A DNA stretch of 64,000 nucleotides from SIG299 sp051880375 (GTDB lineage: Bacteria > Bacillota > Clostridia > Lachnospirales > Lachnospiraceae), in the NCBI GenBank assembly GCA_051880375.1, contig JBJENV010000041.1, forward strand, positions 1 to 64,000. Reading direction: 5' to 3'. How positions within the stretch are numbered: the first letter of the stretch is position 1; the number at the start of each line of letters is the position of its first letter. The position numbers were made by a program, and so were the translations under genes. Positions 24,087 through 33,064 of this stretch are shown piece by piece. Below the pieces are notes generated by a model. The model searched no databases and was not told where the DNA came from. It was given only the letters and a program-made list of their open reading frames with translations.

Positions 24087-25050
24087 TTATGAAAAAACAG
24101 CATGGCGGAAGCTGGTTCATTTTGTAAACGGTGACGGGAAGGCAGAGGAAGCAGCCGGTTACGAAATTGAAACAGAGAAAACAGCGGTACGTATCAGAGA
24201 AGAGTTTTTTGTGGAAGCAGAGTGGAATAAGAAAAAAGAAGCGGCAGACACGATGATTTCAAAGTATAAGGAATGGCCTGAAACAAAGGGTGTCAAGTAC
24301 TTCGGAAAACTGTATCAGCTGTTATCGGTTGTTATTTGTGTTACGGTGATTGTATTTCTGCTTGCCACTGTAGCAAATCTTCCGGAGTTCGGAAATCCGG
24401 ACAACCCGGCAAACAATGAAGTTTCGGAACGTTACATAGAGAAGGGAATGGAGGAAACCGGTGCGGTAAACATCGTTGCCGGGATGATTCTTGATTACCG
24501 TGCATTTGATACACTCGGAGAGTCTCATGTACTGTTTATTGCAGCGTGCTGTGTACTGATTCTGCTTCGCATTGATGCCAAGGACGGTGACGTGAAAGCA
24601 AGGGCGGAAGCAAATGATCGTATTTATGAGCCGAAAAATGACGTGATTTTGCAGCGCGTGGCAAGAGTTCTCGTGCCGATTGTCATGTTGTTTGGCATTT
24701 ATGTTGTTTTCAACGGACATCTGTCTCCGGGCGGAGGCTTCTCGGGCGGCGCTATCATCGGGGCCGGTCTGATTCTTTACCTGAATGCGTTTGGCTTTAA
24801 GAAGACGGAGCGTTTCTTCACAGCGAAGACATTTTCCGTGATTTCTGTTACGGCACTTGGATTTTATGCGCTTTCAAAGTGCTATTCGTTCTTTACCGGA
24901 GCAAACCACTTAGACAGTGTTATCTCTGCCGGAACTCCGGGAAGACTGCTTAGCGCAGGTCTGATTCTGCCGTTAAATATCTGTGTCGGAATGGTAGTGG
25001 CATGTACCATGTACAGCTTCTATGCGCTCTTCCGAAAAGGAGGTATGTAG
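24067..25050 (+). CDS. mrpB: MbhE-MrpB fusion: Na+/H+ antiporter subunit B with N-terminal MbhE-like part
   Basis: This 327-aa protein joins two Mrp modules. After a ~70-residue charged N-terminal stretch, residues ~75-175 resemble MbhE or the extreme C-terminus of MrpA (span with VVICVTVIVFLLATVANLP, then VNIVAGMILDYRAFDTLGES). The rest is the MnhB domain (ARVLVPIVMLFGIYVVFNG, then LSPGGGFSGGAIIGAG). ATG 24067 follows GGAAAGGAAG and is preferred to the ATG at 24046. It overlaps the MbhD-like gene by 20 nt. The hydrophilic N-terminal extension is not typical of MbhE and has no function I can assign. Confidence 0.87.
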   Translation: MSRIRDDYEKTAWRKLVHFVNGDGKAEEAAGYEIETEKTAVRIREEFFVEAEWNKKKEAADTMISKYKEWPETKGVKYFGKLYQLLSVVICVTVIVFLLATVANLPEFGNPDNPANNEVSERYIEKGMEETGAVNIVAGMILDYRAFDTLGESHVLFIAACCVLILLRIDAKDGDVKARAEANDRIYEPKNDVILQRVARVLVPIVMLFGIYVVFNGHLSPGGGFSGGAIIGAGLILYLNAFGFKKTERFFTAKTFSVISVTALGFYALSKCYSFFTGANHLDSVISAGTPGRLLSAGLILPLNICVGMVVACTMYSFYALFRKGGM

Positions 25051-25051
25051 C

Positions 25052-25435
25052 ATGGGTGAACTATTTACCGGACTGCTTTCCAATTATTACGAAACAGTAG
25101 CAATTATTTTGTTTGGCATTGGTTTTACAACACTTTTGTTACACAGAAACATGATTAAAAAAATCATGGGACTTAACATCATGGATACGGCGGTTTACTT
25201 ATTCCTTGCCGCAAAGGGCTATATTGAAGGAAGAGTGGCTCCGATTGTTGTGGATGGTGTGACTGAAACGGAAGCCTATATCAATCCGGTTCCAAGCGGA
25301 CTCGTACTGACCGGTATTGTAGTTTCCGTCAGTGTTACTGCGGTGATGCTGAGCCTTACTATCAGGCTTTACCGCAGATATCACACACTTGATATTGATG
25401 AAATTTCGAGAATCGTAAAGAAGGAGGGAAAGTAA
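25052..25435 (+). CDS. mrpC: Antiporter subunit MrpC/MnhC (NuoK-like)
   Basis: MrpC is a three-span subunit homologous to NuoK of complex I. The 127-aa product has spans at ~13-30, ~33-52 and ~80-105, the motif NMIKKIMGLNIMDTAVYLF, and PSGLVLTGIVVSVSVTAVML in the last span. ATG 25052 follows AAAGGAGG at 25036-25043 by 8 nt; the longer frame from 25022 overlaps mrpB and is not used. One base separates it from genes on both sides. Confidence 0.92.
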   Translation: MGELFTGLLSNYYETVAIILFGIGFTTLLLHRNMIKKIMGLNIMDTAVYLFLAAKGYIEGRVAPIVVDGVTETEAYINPVPSGLVLTGIVVSVSVTAVMLSLTIRLYRRYHTLDIDEISRIVKKEGK

Positions 25436-25436
25436 T

Positions 25437-26921
25437 ATGAATTTCATCTGGAATTTCCCTCTGTTCAGTATTGTTGCATGCCTGTTATGCGGTGTCCTTT
25501 CTTCGGTACTTCCTAAGAAAGCGGCAAAATATCTCTCCTGGATTCTTTTGACGGCAGTTGCGCTGATGTCTGCAGGAGTGCTTTATTTTACTGTGACAAC
25601 AGGAGATAGTTTTACCTATATGATGGGGCATTATCCGGCTCCATGGGGAAACGAAGTGCGTGCCGGTGTATTGGAAGGCATTATGGCATTGTTCTTTTCC
25701 GTGCTGATGCTGTTAGCAGTAGTATCGGGAGCAAAGTACATAGAGCACCATGTGCCGGAGGGCAAGCAGAATCTTTATTACAGCCTGATTAATTTGTTGA
25801 CAAGCTCCCTGCTTGCGCTGGTATACACCAATGATATTTTTACTGCGTATGTTTTTATCGAAATTAATACGATTGCCGCCTGCGGTCTGGTTATGCTTAA
25901 GGGCACCGGACGTGCACTTCTCGCGTCTACCAAATACATGATTATGAGCCTGATTGGCTCCGGTCTTGTTTTGATCGGTATCACGCTGTTGTATGACGTT
26001 ACGGGACATCTTCTGATGCCGGATATTCAGAATGCAATAGCCGGGATGCTGCAGGAAGGACGCTATGAGGAGCCGTTGACAGCAATTATTGCGTTAATCA
26101 GTGTGGGACTTGCGATTAAAAGTGCACTGTATCCGTTCCATTCCTGGTTGCCGGATGCACATAGCTATTCCGCACCGTCTTCCAGTGCAATATTATCCGG
26201 ACTTGTAACGAAGGCGTATATTTTCCTGCTGCTTAAGGTATTTTTCCGTGTCATCGGCTGGGAGGTCATCCTCCGGTACAAGATTACCGATGTGCTGTAT
26301 GTGTTTGGCATTGTCGGGATGGTGATGGGTTCCGTCAATGCAGTCCGGCAGAAGAATGCAAAGAAGATGATAGCATATTCGTCGATTGCCCAGTTTGGTT
26401 ATATTTATATGGGGCTTGGACTTGGAAGCATGGCAGGTGTGATTGCCTCTGTGTTCCACATTCTCATGCACGGTATTGCAAAATCCATGCTGTTTATTTC
26501 GTTGGGCGGTTTATCCGAGGTATCCGGTGAGAAGCTGGAATGGAGTGACTTAAAGGGTTCCGGTTACAGAAACCGTCTGGCCGGCGTAGCATTTACCATG
26601 GGGGCGCTTTCACTGATTGGTATTCCTTTGTTCGGCGGCTTTATTTCAAAAATACTGTTTGCATCTGCAGCAGTGGAAATCGGAATGCCGAAGCTGGTGG
26701 TTACTCTTGCAACACTGGCAATCAGTACGATTTTAAATGTCATTTATTTTTTCCGCGCAATTATCTGCATTTATACACCGGAAGGAAAGCGTACTTCTGA
26801 GAAAAATGCGCCGACATTCGTACTTGCCATGGCAGGCTTTATGGTATTGAATCTGATACTCGGCATTTTTTCCGATCCGATTATCGCTGGAATACGGAAC
26901 GGCCTGGCAATGTTTTCATAG
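25437..26921 (+). CDS. mrpD: Antiporter-like proton/cation channel subunit 1 (MrpD/NuoN type)
   Basis: This is the first of four NuoL/M/N-type subunits in the operon. The 494-aa product has about 14 spans. It keeps the key Glu of span 5 (AYVFIEINT), the Lys of span 7 (GLAIKSALYPFHSWLPDAH) and the segment SSSAILSGLVTKAYIF. The unusual HSYSAPSSSA, in place of the common HxxAPAxxSA, is as in MrpD. In Mrp complexes this subunit moves H+ against Na+. ATG 25437 lies one base after mrpC. Confidence 0.92.
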   Translation: MNFIWNFPLFSIVACLLCGVLSSVLPKKAAKYLSWILLTAVALMSAGVLYFTVTTGDSFTYMMGHYPAPWGNEVRAGVLEGIMALFFSVLMLLAVVSGAKYIEHHVPEGKQNLYYSLINLLTSSLLALVYTNDIFTAYVFIEINTIAACGLVMLKGTGRALLASTKYMIMSLIGSGLVLIGITLLYDVTGHLLMPDIQNAIAGMLQEGRYEEPLTAIIALISVGLAIKSALYPFHSWLPDAHSYSAPSSSAILSGLVTKAYIFLLLKVFFRVIGWEVILRYKITDVLYVFGIVGMVMGSVNAVRQKNAKKMIAYSSIAQFGYIYMGLGLGSMAGVIASVFHILMHGIAKSMLFISLGGLSEVSGEKLEWSDLKGSGYRNRLAGVAFTMGALSLIGIPLFGGFISKILFASAAVEIGMPKLVVTLATLAISTILNVIYFFRAIICIYTPEGKRTSEKNAPTFVLAMAGFMVLNLILGIFSDPIIAGIRNGLAMFS

Positions 26922-26949
26922 GGAACTATAGAGAAAGGTGATAAGTAAG

Positions 26950-28485
26950 ATGAATCAAATACTGGAACTATTACAATTTGCAGCACCTGTATTTTTCCCT
27001 GTTCTGTGCGGACTCTGGATGATTTCGAGGAAGGGGAAAATAAGCCGGAAAAACCGTTGTATTTTTGTGACGGCTGTGCTTGTGATAAATCTTTTACTGA
27101 CTGTGTCTGCATGGACGGCGAAAGCGGATGCCGTTGTGCTCTGGAACCTGACGAAAACGATTCCGGTACTGCTAAAGGCAGATATGCTTTCCAAGCTTTT
27201 TACCGGACTTCTGTCTGTTGTATGGCTGCTTGTCGGTATCTTTTCCTTTGAGTACATGAAACATGAGGAAAATGCGGAGCATGAAGAGGAACATACAAGA
27301 AGCCTTTCGGGAGACACATTCTATGGTTTCTATCTGATGGTGCTCGGCGTGATGACAGGAGTAGGCTTTGCCGGCAACCTGATTACGTTTTATCTGTTTT
27401 ATGAGTTTATGACGCTGCTTTCGGTGCCGTTTGTACTGCATACCATGACAAAGGAAGCCGTTTTTGCCGCAAAGAAATACCTGTACTATTCGGTGGCAGG
27501 TGCTTCGCTGGCAGTCTTCGGTTTCGCTTTCCTTTATTCGGTATCCGGTGGAACGATTGCATTTGTACCCGGCGGAGTATTTAGTAACGGCATTCCGGCA
27601 GACAAGCAGGGCATTCTGCTTTTTGCGGTATTTCTGTTAATTATCGGCTTTGGTACAAAGGCAGGTATGTTTCCGATGCACGGCTGGCTGCCTTCGGCAC
27701 ATCCGGTAGCCCCGGCTCCGGCATCGGCAGTGTTATCCGGTATGATTACAAAGACCGGCGTGCTTGGCATTCTGCGTGTCATTTATTATCTGGTCGGTGC
27801 AGATAACCTGCGGGGAACCTGGGTGCAGTATGCGTTCCTTGTCCTGACACTGATTACGGTGTTTATGGGATCCATGTTAGCATACAAGGAGCAGATTTTT
27901 AAGAAGAGACTTGCGTATTCCACCGTCAGTCAGGTGTCCTACGTGTTGTTTGGCATCGCACTGCTTCATCCGGTGGCGCTCATCGGTTCATTACTGCACA
28001 TCATATATCATTCTGTATTGAAGTGTACGTTGTTCTTAAATGCCGGTGCTGTTATTTACAAGACCGGGAAGACAAAGGTAGAGGAACTGGTCGGAATCGG
28101 TAAGGAAATGCCTGTAACGATGTGGACGTACACGATTGCAGCTCTCGGCTTAGTCGGTATTCCTCCGGTCTGCGGCTTTATCAGTAAGTGGTATCTGTGC
28201 CTTGGCGCTTTGGATTCCGGAACCGGAATCGTAGAATATCTTGGACCGGTAATACTGCTTCTCAGCGCACTTTTAACAGCCGGCTATCTGCTGCCGATTA
28301 CAATCAAGGGATTTTTCCCGGGAGCGGAGTATGATTACGCGTCTTTGAAAAAGAAGGAGCCGAACGGTCTGATGATCGTTCCTATGACAGTATTTGCTGC
28401 TGCGGCAGTACTTCTCGGTATGTTCCCGAATGCTCTCGTCGAGTTTTTTACAGGTATTGTAACGCAGCTTGGCATGCTGCTGTAG
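26950..28485 (+). CDS. Antiporter-like subunit 2 (NuoM/MrpD type)
   Basis: This 511-aa, ~14-span protein belongs to the proton-conducting membrane transporter family (Proton_antipo_M). It has the span-5 Glu in FYLFYEFMTLLS, the span-7 Lys in GFGTKAGMFPMHGWLP, and HPVAPAPASAVLSGMITK. The hydrophilic loop after ~90 (HEENAEHEEEHT) is rich in His and Glu. ATG 26950 follows AAAGGTGAT; a GTG at 26938 is also open. Sequence alone does not show whether it carries Na+ or H+. Confidence 0.9.
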   Translation: MNQILELLQFAAPVFFPVLCGLWMISRKGKISRKNRCIFVTAVLVINLLLTVSAWTAKADAVVLWNLTKTIPVLLKADMLSKLFTGLLSVVWLLVGIFSFEYMKHEENAEHEEEHTRSLSGDTFYGFYLMVLGVMTGVGFAGNLITFYLFYEFMTLLSVPFVLHTMTKEAVFAAKKYLYYSVAGASLAVFGFAFLYSVSGGTIAFVPGGVFSNGIPADKQGILLFAVFLLIIGFGTKAGMFPMHGWLPSAHPVAPAPASAVLSGMITKTGVLGILRVIYYLVGADNLRGTWVQYAFLVLTLITVFMGSMLAYKEQIFKKRLAYSTVSQVSYVLFGIALLHPVALIGSLLHIIYHSVLKCTLFLNAGAVIYKTGKTKVEELVGIGKEMPVTMWTYTIAALGLVGIPPVCGFISKWYLCLGALDSGTGIVEYLGPVILLLSALLTAGYLLPITIKGFFPGAEYDYASLKKKEPNGLMIVPMTVFAAAAVLLGMFPNALVEFFTGIVTQLGMLL

Positions 28486-28501
28486 AAGGAGGGTGACAGA
28501 G

Positions 28502-29977
28502 ATGAATTACTTATTATTACTACCGGTTCTGTTCCCTATCCTTACGGGAGCGCTGATACCGTTATTTAAATTTGAAAGGCGTCGTGCCAGAGAGCTGTAT
28601 GTTATGGCATGTGCGCTCCTTAACTCGCTGATGATTTTCGGTTTGCTTGTCGGAGCGGATAGTGTAGGCCCGATGACACTGTTTCGAATTTCGGAAACAC
28701 TGCCGGTTTGTTTTGCACTGGACGGACTTGGCAAGGTATTTGCCGGCCTGCTGGCATTCTTATGGCCGCTTGCGTGCTGCTATGCCTTCGAATACATGAA
28801 GCACGAGGGCGGAGAAAATACTTTTTTTGCCTTTTACATTATGACCTATGGCGTGACGGTCGGTATTGCATTTTCCGCAAACCTGATTACGATGTATTTC
28901 TTCTATGAACTGCTGACGCTTGTTACGCTGCCGATTGTCATGCACGGTATGAAACGGAAGAGTATTCTCGCAGGACGTAAATACGTTCTGTATTCGATGG
29001 GCGGTGCGGCATTTGCATTCATGGGGATGATTCTGCTGTACATCTTCAGCGGGACGATGGATTTTACCTTCGGCGGTGTCCTGGGAGAGTTCTTAAGTGA
29101 GAATCAGGTATACATTCTTCGGATTGTATATGTCATCATGGTATTCGGCTTTGGTGTAAAGGCAGCTATTTTCCCGTTCCACGGATGGCTTCCGACGGCT
29201 TCGGTTGCACCGACACCGGTTACGGCGCTTTTGCATGCGGTAGCCGTTGTTAATGCCGGTGCGTTTGCAATTCTGAGAATTACTTATTATTCCTTTGGCG
29301 CGGGCTTTTTACAAAATACATGGGCACAGCGTGTCATTATGGCTGTGGCACTGTTTACGATTTTGTATGGCTCGTCTATGGCACTGAAGGAACAGCACTT
29401 CAAAAGAAGACTTGCTTATTCGACCGTCAGCAATCTGTCCTATATGATTTTCGGGGCTTCCATGATGTCGACCGCCGGTATGGTTGGTGCATTGTCGCAT
29501 ATGGTATTTCACGGCATTATCAAGATTACGTTGTTCTATGTGGCCGGTGCGGTTCTCTATAAGACAGGCAAGAATTATGTCGATGACCTGTTCGGCTTTG
29601 GCAGAAGGATGCCGGTCATCTTCGGATGCTTTACTCTGGCTTCGGCAGCACTGACCGGTGTACCGATGACAGCGGGATTTATCAGCAAATGGAATCTTTT
29701 GACGGCCGCGGCAGAGAATCCGGAGCCGCTTGCGTGGGTCGGAATCGCGGTGCTTTTAATCTCCGCGGTGCTGACGGCGGTTTATCTGTTTTCCATTGTG
29801 ATTAAGGCGTATTTCCCGGGACCTGGCTTTAACGAAGCAACGATTGCTCAGGTCGAAGATCCGAACGCTTATATGAAGGTGCCTATGGTAATTCTCTGCG
29901 TTGTCATTGTACTGCTTGGAATGTTTTCCACTCCGCTTGTTTCTTATCTGGAGCAGGTGGCGTCCGGATTGCTGTAG
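28502..29977 (+). CDS. Antiporter-like subunit 3 (NuoM/MrpD type)
   Basis: This 491-aa, ~14-span member of the same family keeps the span-5 Glu (MYFFYELLTLVTLP) and the span-7 Lys (GFGVKAAIFPFHGWLP). It has TASVAPTPVTALLHA where the two neighbouring subunits have APAPASAxLSG, so this copy has diverged in that loop. ATG 28502 follows GGAGGGTGA; the longer frame from 28469 overlaps the preceding gene. The EYMKHE motif near residue 95 is shared with subunit 2, which suggests that the two arose by duplication. Confidence 0.9.
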   Translation: MNYLLLLPVLFPILTGALIPLFKFERRRARELYVMACALLNSLMIFGLLVGADSVGPMTLFRISETLPVCFALDGLGKVFAGLLAFLWPLACCYAFEYMKHEGGENTFFAFYIMTYGVTVGIAFSANLITMYFFYELLTLVTLPIVMHGMKRKSILAGRKYVLYSMGGAAFAFMGMILLYIFSGTMDFTFGGVLGEFLSENQVYILRIVYVIMVFGFGVKAAIFPFHGWLPTASVAPTPVTALLHAVAVVNAGAFAILRITYYSFGAGFLQNTWAQRVIMAVALFTILYGSSMALKEQHFKRRLAYSTVSNLSYMIFGASMMSTAGMVGALSHMVFHGIIKITLFYVAGAVLYKTGKNYVDDLFGFGRRMPVIFGCFTLASAALTGVPMTAGFISKWNLLTAAAENPEPLAWVGIAVLLISAVLTAVYLFSIVIKAYFPGPGFNEATIAQVEDPNAYMKVPMVILCVVIVLLGMFSTPLVSYLEQVASGLL

Positions 29978-29992
29978 AAGGGAGGAAGAACA

Positions 29993-32071
29993 ATGAATGT
30001 TATTATGATGTTAGCTGTGTTTCTTCCGATGTTCGGCGGCATTGTTTCCTATCTGACCGGAAGAAAGAGCAAAAATGCAAGAGATTATGTTGTATGGGCT
30101 TTTGCGGTTGCAGAGCTTATCTTTGCCGGCGTACTGACCGGTTCTGTGCTTGCCGGAGGTGAAGCTTGCGCTTCGGTTACAGAATTCTGCGGCATGGGAC
30201 TTCAGTTTAAACTGGACGGGTTTCGTGCGCTTTACGTGCTGATTGCCTCGTTTATGTGGCTGGCAACCAGTATTTTTTCCAAAGAGTATCTGAAGGAGGA
30301 AAGAAACCGTAACCGATATTATCTGTTCTGGCTTGTAACACTCGGAGCAGTAGCTGGAGTACTTCTTTCCGCAGATTTGTATACGACGTTTATTTTCTTC
30401 GAGCTGATGAGCTTTACCTCGTTTGTCTGGGTCATTCAGGAAGAAAAAAAGGAGGGTATCCACGCAGGAAATCTGTATCTCGGAATCGCGGTAATCAGTG
30501 GTCTTGTCATGCTGATGGGACTGATGATGCTGTACGATGAAATCGGAACCGTGACCATGTCGGAAATTCCTGTGATGATTGCAGCAAAGAAGATTTCGGC
30601 AGGGGTGGCAGGAAAAGCGGCTGCATTGGAAACACGCTTATTTATCAGCGGCTGCCTGATGTTAGTCGGCTTCGGAGCAAAGGCAGGTCTGTTTCTGTTA
30701 CATGTATGGCTTCCGAAGGCACACACCGTGGCTCCGGCTCCGGCATCGGCAATTTTGTCCGGTGTTCTTACAAAAATGGGTATCTTCGGTATCCTTGTAC
30801 TGACCGGAACGATGTTTCGGGGAAACGAAACATGGGGAATGCTTCTGCTTGTGCTTGGTATTCTTACGATGTTTACGGGCGCTTTTCTGGCACTGTTTTC
30901 CGTCAACTTTAAGAGAACGCTGGCGTGTTCGTCCGTATCGCAGATGGGCTTTATTTTAGTCGGTATTTCCATGTTCACGCTGCTAGAAAGCAACACGCTT
31001 GCAATGAACGGAACATTGCTTCACATGGTAAATCATTCGTTAATAAAGCTGGTACTGTTTTTGACCGCGGGTGTGATTATGATGAAGACGGAGTCGCTTG
31101 ACTTGAATGAAATCCGTGGCTATGGAAGAAACAAGCCGCTGCTGCATCTGGCGTTTGGCATCGGTGCATTCAGCATTGCCGGCATTCCGCTCGGCAGCGG
31201 TTATGTAAGCAAGACGCTTCTGCATGAAAGTCTTGTGGAATATTTGGAAGAAATCGTGGGAAGTGCAGGCTACGACTTTGTGAAGGCAATGGAAATCATG
31301 TTCCTCGTGACCGGCGGTATGACGCTTGCTTATATGTTAAAGCTGTACTTTGCCGTGTTTATCGAAAAGGGAAAGGCAGAGGAAGAACCGTCCTGTAAGC
31401 CTCTTACCTTAGTGACTGTACTAATCCCGGCTCTTATACTGCTCGTGTTCGGTCTGCTGCCAAACTTGTTTATGGACCGGATTGCAGAATTCGGTGTGCT
31501 GACAGAAGCAGCGGCAACAGGAGCACATCACGGAACGGTGCACTACTTTACATGGACAAATCTGAAGGGAGCCGTTATTTCCATCAGCATCGGTCTGCTT
31601 CTGTACTTCGGTGTGATTCGTACCTTGCTGATGAAAAAGGAAGGAAACAAAAAAGTTTATGTCAACCGTCTGCCGGAGTGGTTTGATTTGGAGAAGAGTG
31701 TTTATCAGCCGGTTGTACTTAAGTTTCTGCCGTTTGTCTGTGCCTTCGTATGCAGAGTGTGTGATAAGCTGGTTGACGGAATCGTATTCCTGCTTAGAAA
31801 GAAAGTGTTCGGACCAAAGAAAAAGCATCGTCCGGTGGCAGTCGGGACAGGCTTTACTTATGCGGTCGGCACATTCCTTGACGGAATCGTGGTGGTGCTT
31901 AACTGTACATTCCGCAGAAAGCGTCCGATTGAAACTTCTTTTGTCAATGAGCTTGCTATAAGAAGAGAAGAGATGGGGGCAACCTATAGTCTTGTGGCCA
32001 GAGGGGTATCCTTCGGATTGCTCCTGTTCTGCATCGGTCTGTTATTGACGTTAATTTACGTGTTATTTTAA
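29993..32071 (+). CDS. Antiporter-like subunit 4 (NuoL/MrpA-like, long form)
   Basis: This 692-aa protein is the longest and last subunit of the operon. It has the span-5 Glu (TFIFFELMSFTSF), the span-7 Lys (GFGAKAGLFLLHVWLP) and HTVAPAPASAILSGVLTK. The C-terminal ~200 residues hold a basic cytosolic stretch and further spans, ending LLFCIGLLLTLIYVLF, which gives it the length of the NuoL-like part of MrpA. Its MbhD and MbhE segments are encoded separately upstream. ATG 29993 follows GGGAGG. A terminator lies 6 nt after the stop. Confidence 0.9.
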   Translation: MNVIMMLAVFLPMFGGIVSYLTGRKSKNARDYVVWAFAVAELIFAGVLTGSVLAGGEACASVTEFCGMGLQFKLDGFRALYVLIASFMWLATSIFSKEYLKEERNRNRYYLFWLVTLGAVAGVLLSADLYTTFIFFELMSFTSFVWVIQEEKKEGIHAGNLYLGIAVISGLVMLMGLMMLYDEIGTVTMSEIPVMIAAKKISAGVAGKAAALETRLFISGCLMLVGFGAKAGLFLLHVWLPKAHTVAPAPASAILSGVLTKMGIFGILVLTGTMFRGNETWGMLLLVLGILTMFTGAFLALFSVNFKRTLACSSVSQMGFILVGISMFTLLESNTLAMNGTLLHMVNHSLIKLVLFLTAGVIMMKTESLDLNEIRGYGRNKPLLHLAFGIGAFSIAGIPLGSGYVSKTLLHESLVEYLEEIVGSAGYDFVKAMEIMFLVTGGMTLAYMLKLYFAVFIEKGKAEEEPSCKPLTLVTVLIPALILLVFGLLPNLFMDRIAEFGVLTEAAATGAHHGTVHYFTWTNLKGAVISISIGLLLYFGVIRTLLMKKEGNKKVYVNRLPEWFDLEKSVYQPVVLKFLPFVCAFVCRVCDKLVDGIVFLLRKKVFGPKKKHRPVAVGTGFTYAVGTFLDGIVVVLNCTFRRKRPIETSFVNELAIRREEMGATYSLVARGVSFGLLLFCIGLLLTLIYVLF

Positions 32072-32077
32072 AAAGCA

Positions 32078-32115
32078 AAACGGGACACTTGGTTTTGAAG
32101 CTGAGTGTCCCGTTT
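32078..32115. terminator. Bidirectional terminator between the antiporter operon and the DUF4397-like gene
   Basis: A 12-bp perfect stem (AAACGGGACACT at 32078-32089 with its complement at 32104-32115) has T-rich sequence on the minus side and a TTT/TTG end on the plus side. It can serve the plus-strand operon and the convergent minus-strand gene ending at 32149. Confidence 0.8.
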
Positions 32116-32148
32116 CTTGCGCACACGAAGGAGGCAGCGCTAAAAAAG

Positions 32149-32907
32149 CTAGCAGATAAACTGCAGGCGGAAGCTGTTGTAGTCGCCAAGAATGCTTACC
32201 AGACAGGTAGAGTTTCTTGCAAAATTGACGCGTTCATTGATAATCGGAGCGCCGAGGTTGGTACGGCTGTAAACAGTCAGCGTATAGTATCCCGGAATGA
32301 TATACAGAAAGTCAGTGTATTCGCTGTAATCCAGATCCGAAACAAGAAGCTGACCGTTGATGTAAATGTCCACCGGCTCCTGGATGGCTGCAACATTGTA
32401 AAAGCGTGCCTGTGCCACGGAAGCAATATTAGAAAAAACAGGAGATAAAAATGCCCAGCTCCAGAGAATATTTCCTGTTCCGAGACTCGGACGGGAAGGT
32501 GTCGGAGTAGTGCCTCCGGTACTTGGACGGGAAGGCGTCGGAGTGGTTCCTCCGCTAGGGAGCGATGGGGTAACAGGACCAATCGGACCAAAGCCAGGCT
32601 CTGCTGGAACATTTTCTTCTTCCTCCGAAGGGAGGGCAGGCGTAACAGGGCCAATCGGACCGAAGCCAGGTTCCGCAGGAACATTTTCATCTACCGGATA
32701 TTCAGGAGCGGTAGGTTCTTCGGTTTCCATATTCCGGGTAGCAGGAACATCGTTGACCGTTCTCTGATTTGTTTGCTGTGCATTGCGCATTCCGGTCCCG
32801 TACATGGCAGGCATATCGTCCCGTTCAAAATCCGGGATGGTGGATTTATTCTGGGAGACAGGAGTGGAATTGGAAAACTTATAATAGTGCGTTTTACTAT
32901 AGTCCAT
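32149..32907 (-). CDS. DUF4397-like protein with Pro-rich repeats; function unknown
   Basis: This is the only supported minus-strand gene. The 252-aa product has no signal peptide. The Pro/Gly-rich middle holds two copies of NVPAEPGFGPIGPVTP (75-90 and 99-114) and two of GGTTPTPSRPS (119-129 and 131-141). The C-terminal ~90 residues resemble the DUF4397 beta-domain (ARFYNVAAIQEPVDIYINGQ, then IIPGYYTLTVYSR). ATG 32907 has GAGGT ~8 nt upstream, and a possible sigma-K-like promoter lies further up. A spore surface or other structural role is a guess from the repeats, promoter-like sites and lack of an export signal. It converges on the antiporter operon. Confidence 0.75.
   Translation of the reverse strand: MDYSKTHYYKFSNSTPVSQNKSTIPDFERDDMPAMYGTGMRNAQQTNQRTVNDVPATRNMETEEPTAPEYPVDENVPAEPGFGPIGPVTPALPSEEEENVPAEPGFGPIGPVTPSLPSGGTTPTPSRPSTGGTTPTPSRPSLGTGNILWSWAFLSPVFSNIASVAQARFYNVAAIQEPVDIYINGQLLVSDLDYSEYTDFLYIIPGYYTLTVYSRTNLGAPIINERVNFARNSTCLVSILGDYNSFRLQFIC
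32485..32685 (-). repeat. Two paired coding repeats in the DUF4397-like gene
   Basis: Two ~60-bp units encode the PGFGPIGPVTP-type repeat and two 33-36-bp units encode GGTTPTPSRPS. The copies differ at scattered bases, so they are older than a recent slippage event. Confidence 0.8.
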
Positions 32908-32941
32908 GTAAGTGAAACCTCATATGGCGTGATTTAATATC

Positions 32942-32968
32942 AGTATATGAATCGTTTATAAATTGGTT
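32942..32968 (-). promoter_or_regulatory. Candidate sigma-K-like promoter of the DUF4397-like gene
   Basis: On the minus strand AACC (32965-32968), 15 nt and CATATACT (32942-32949) resemble the Bacillus sigma-K consensus mACm-N16-CATAnnnT, one base short in spacing. It lies ~35 nt before the ATG. The motif is short, so chance matches are easy. Confidence 0.3.
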
Positions 32969-32991
32969 ACAAAAAGATAATAGGATATGAC

Positions 32992-33020
32992 TGGACTTTT
33001 TTCATGCCGTAAGGTAGAAT
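32992..33020 (+). promoter_or_regulatory. Candidate promoter of cls
   Basis: TGGACT (32992-32997), 17 nt and TAGAAT (33015-33020) form a plausible vegetative promoter. Its predicted start site (~33027) is too close to the ATG at 33029 for that to be used, which supports the GTG at 33065 as the cls start. Confidence 0.45.
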
Positions 33021-33064
33021 AGTGTAGAATGAATTCGCTTTTTACTTACAGAGGGGGGACAGCT

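Noticed and set aside
30436..30996. A 186-codon minus-strand open frame opposite the fourth antiporter subunit
   Set aside because: Antisense shadow of a well-supported membrane protein gene; no ribosome-binding site and no domain.
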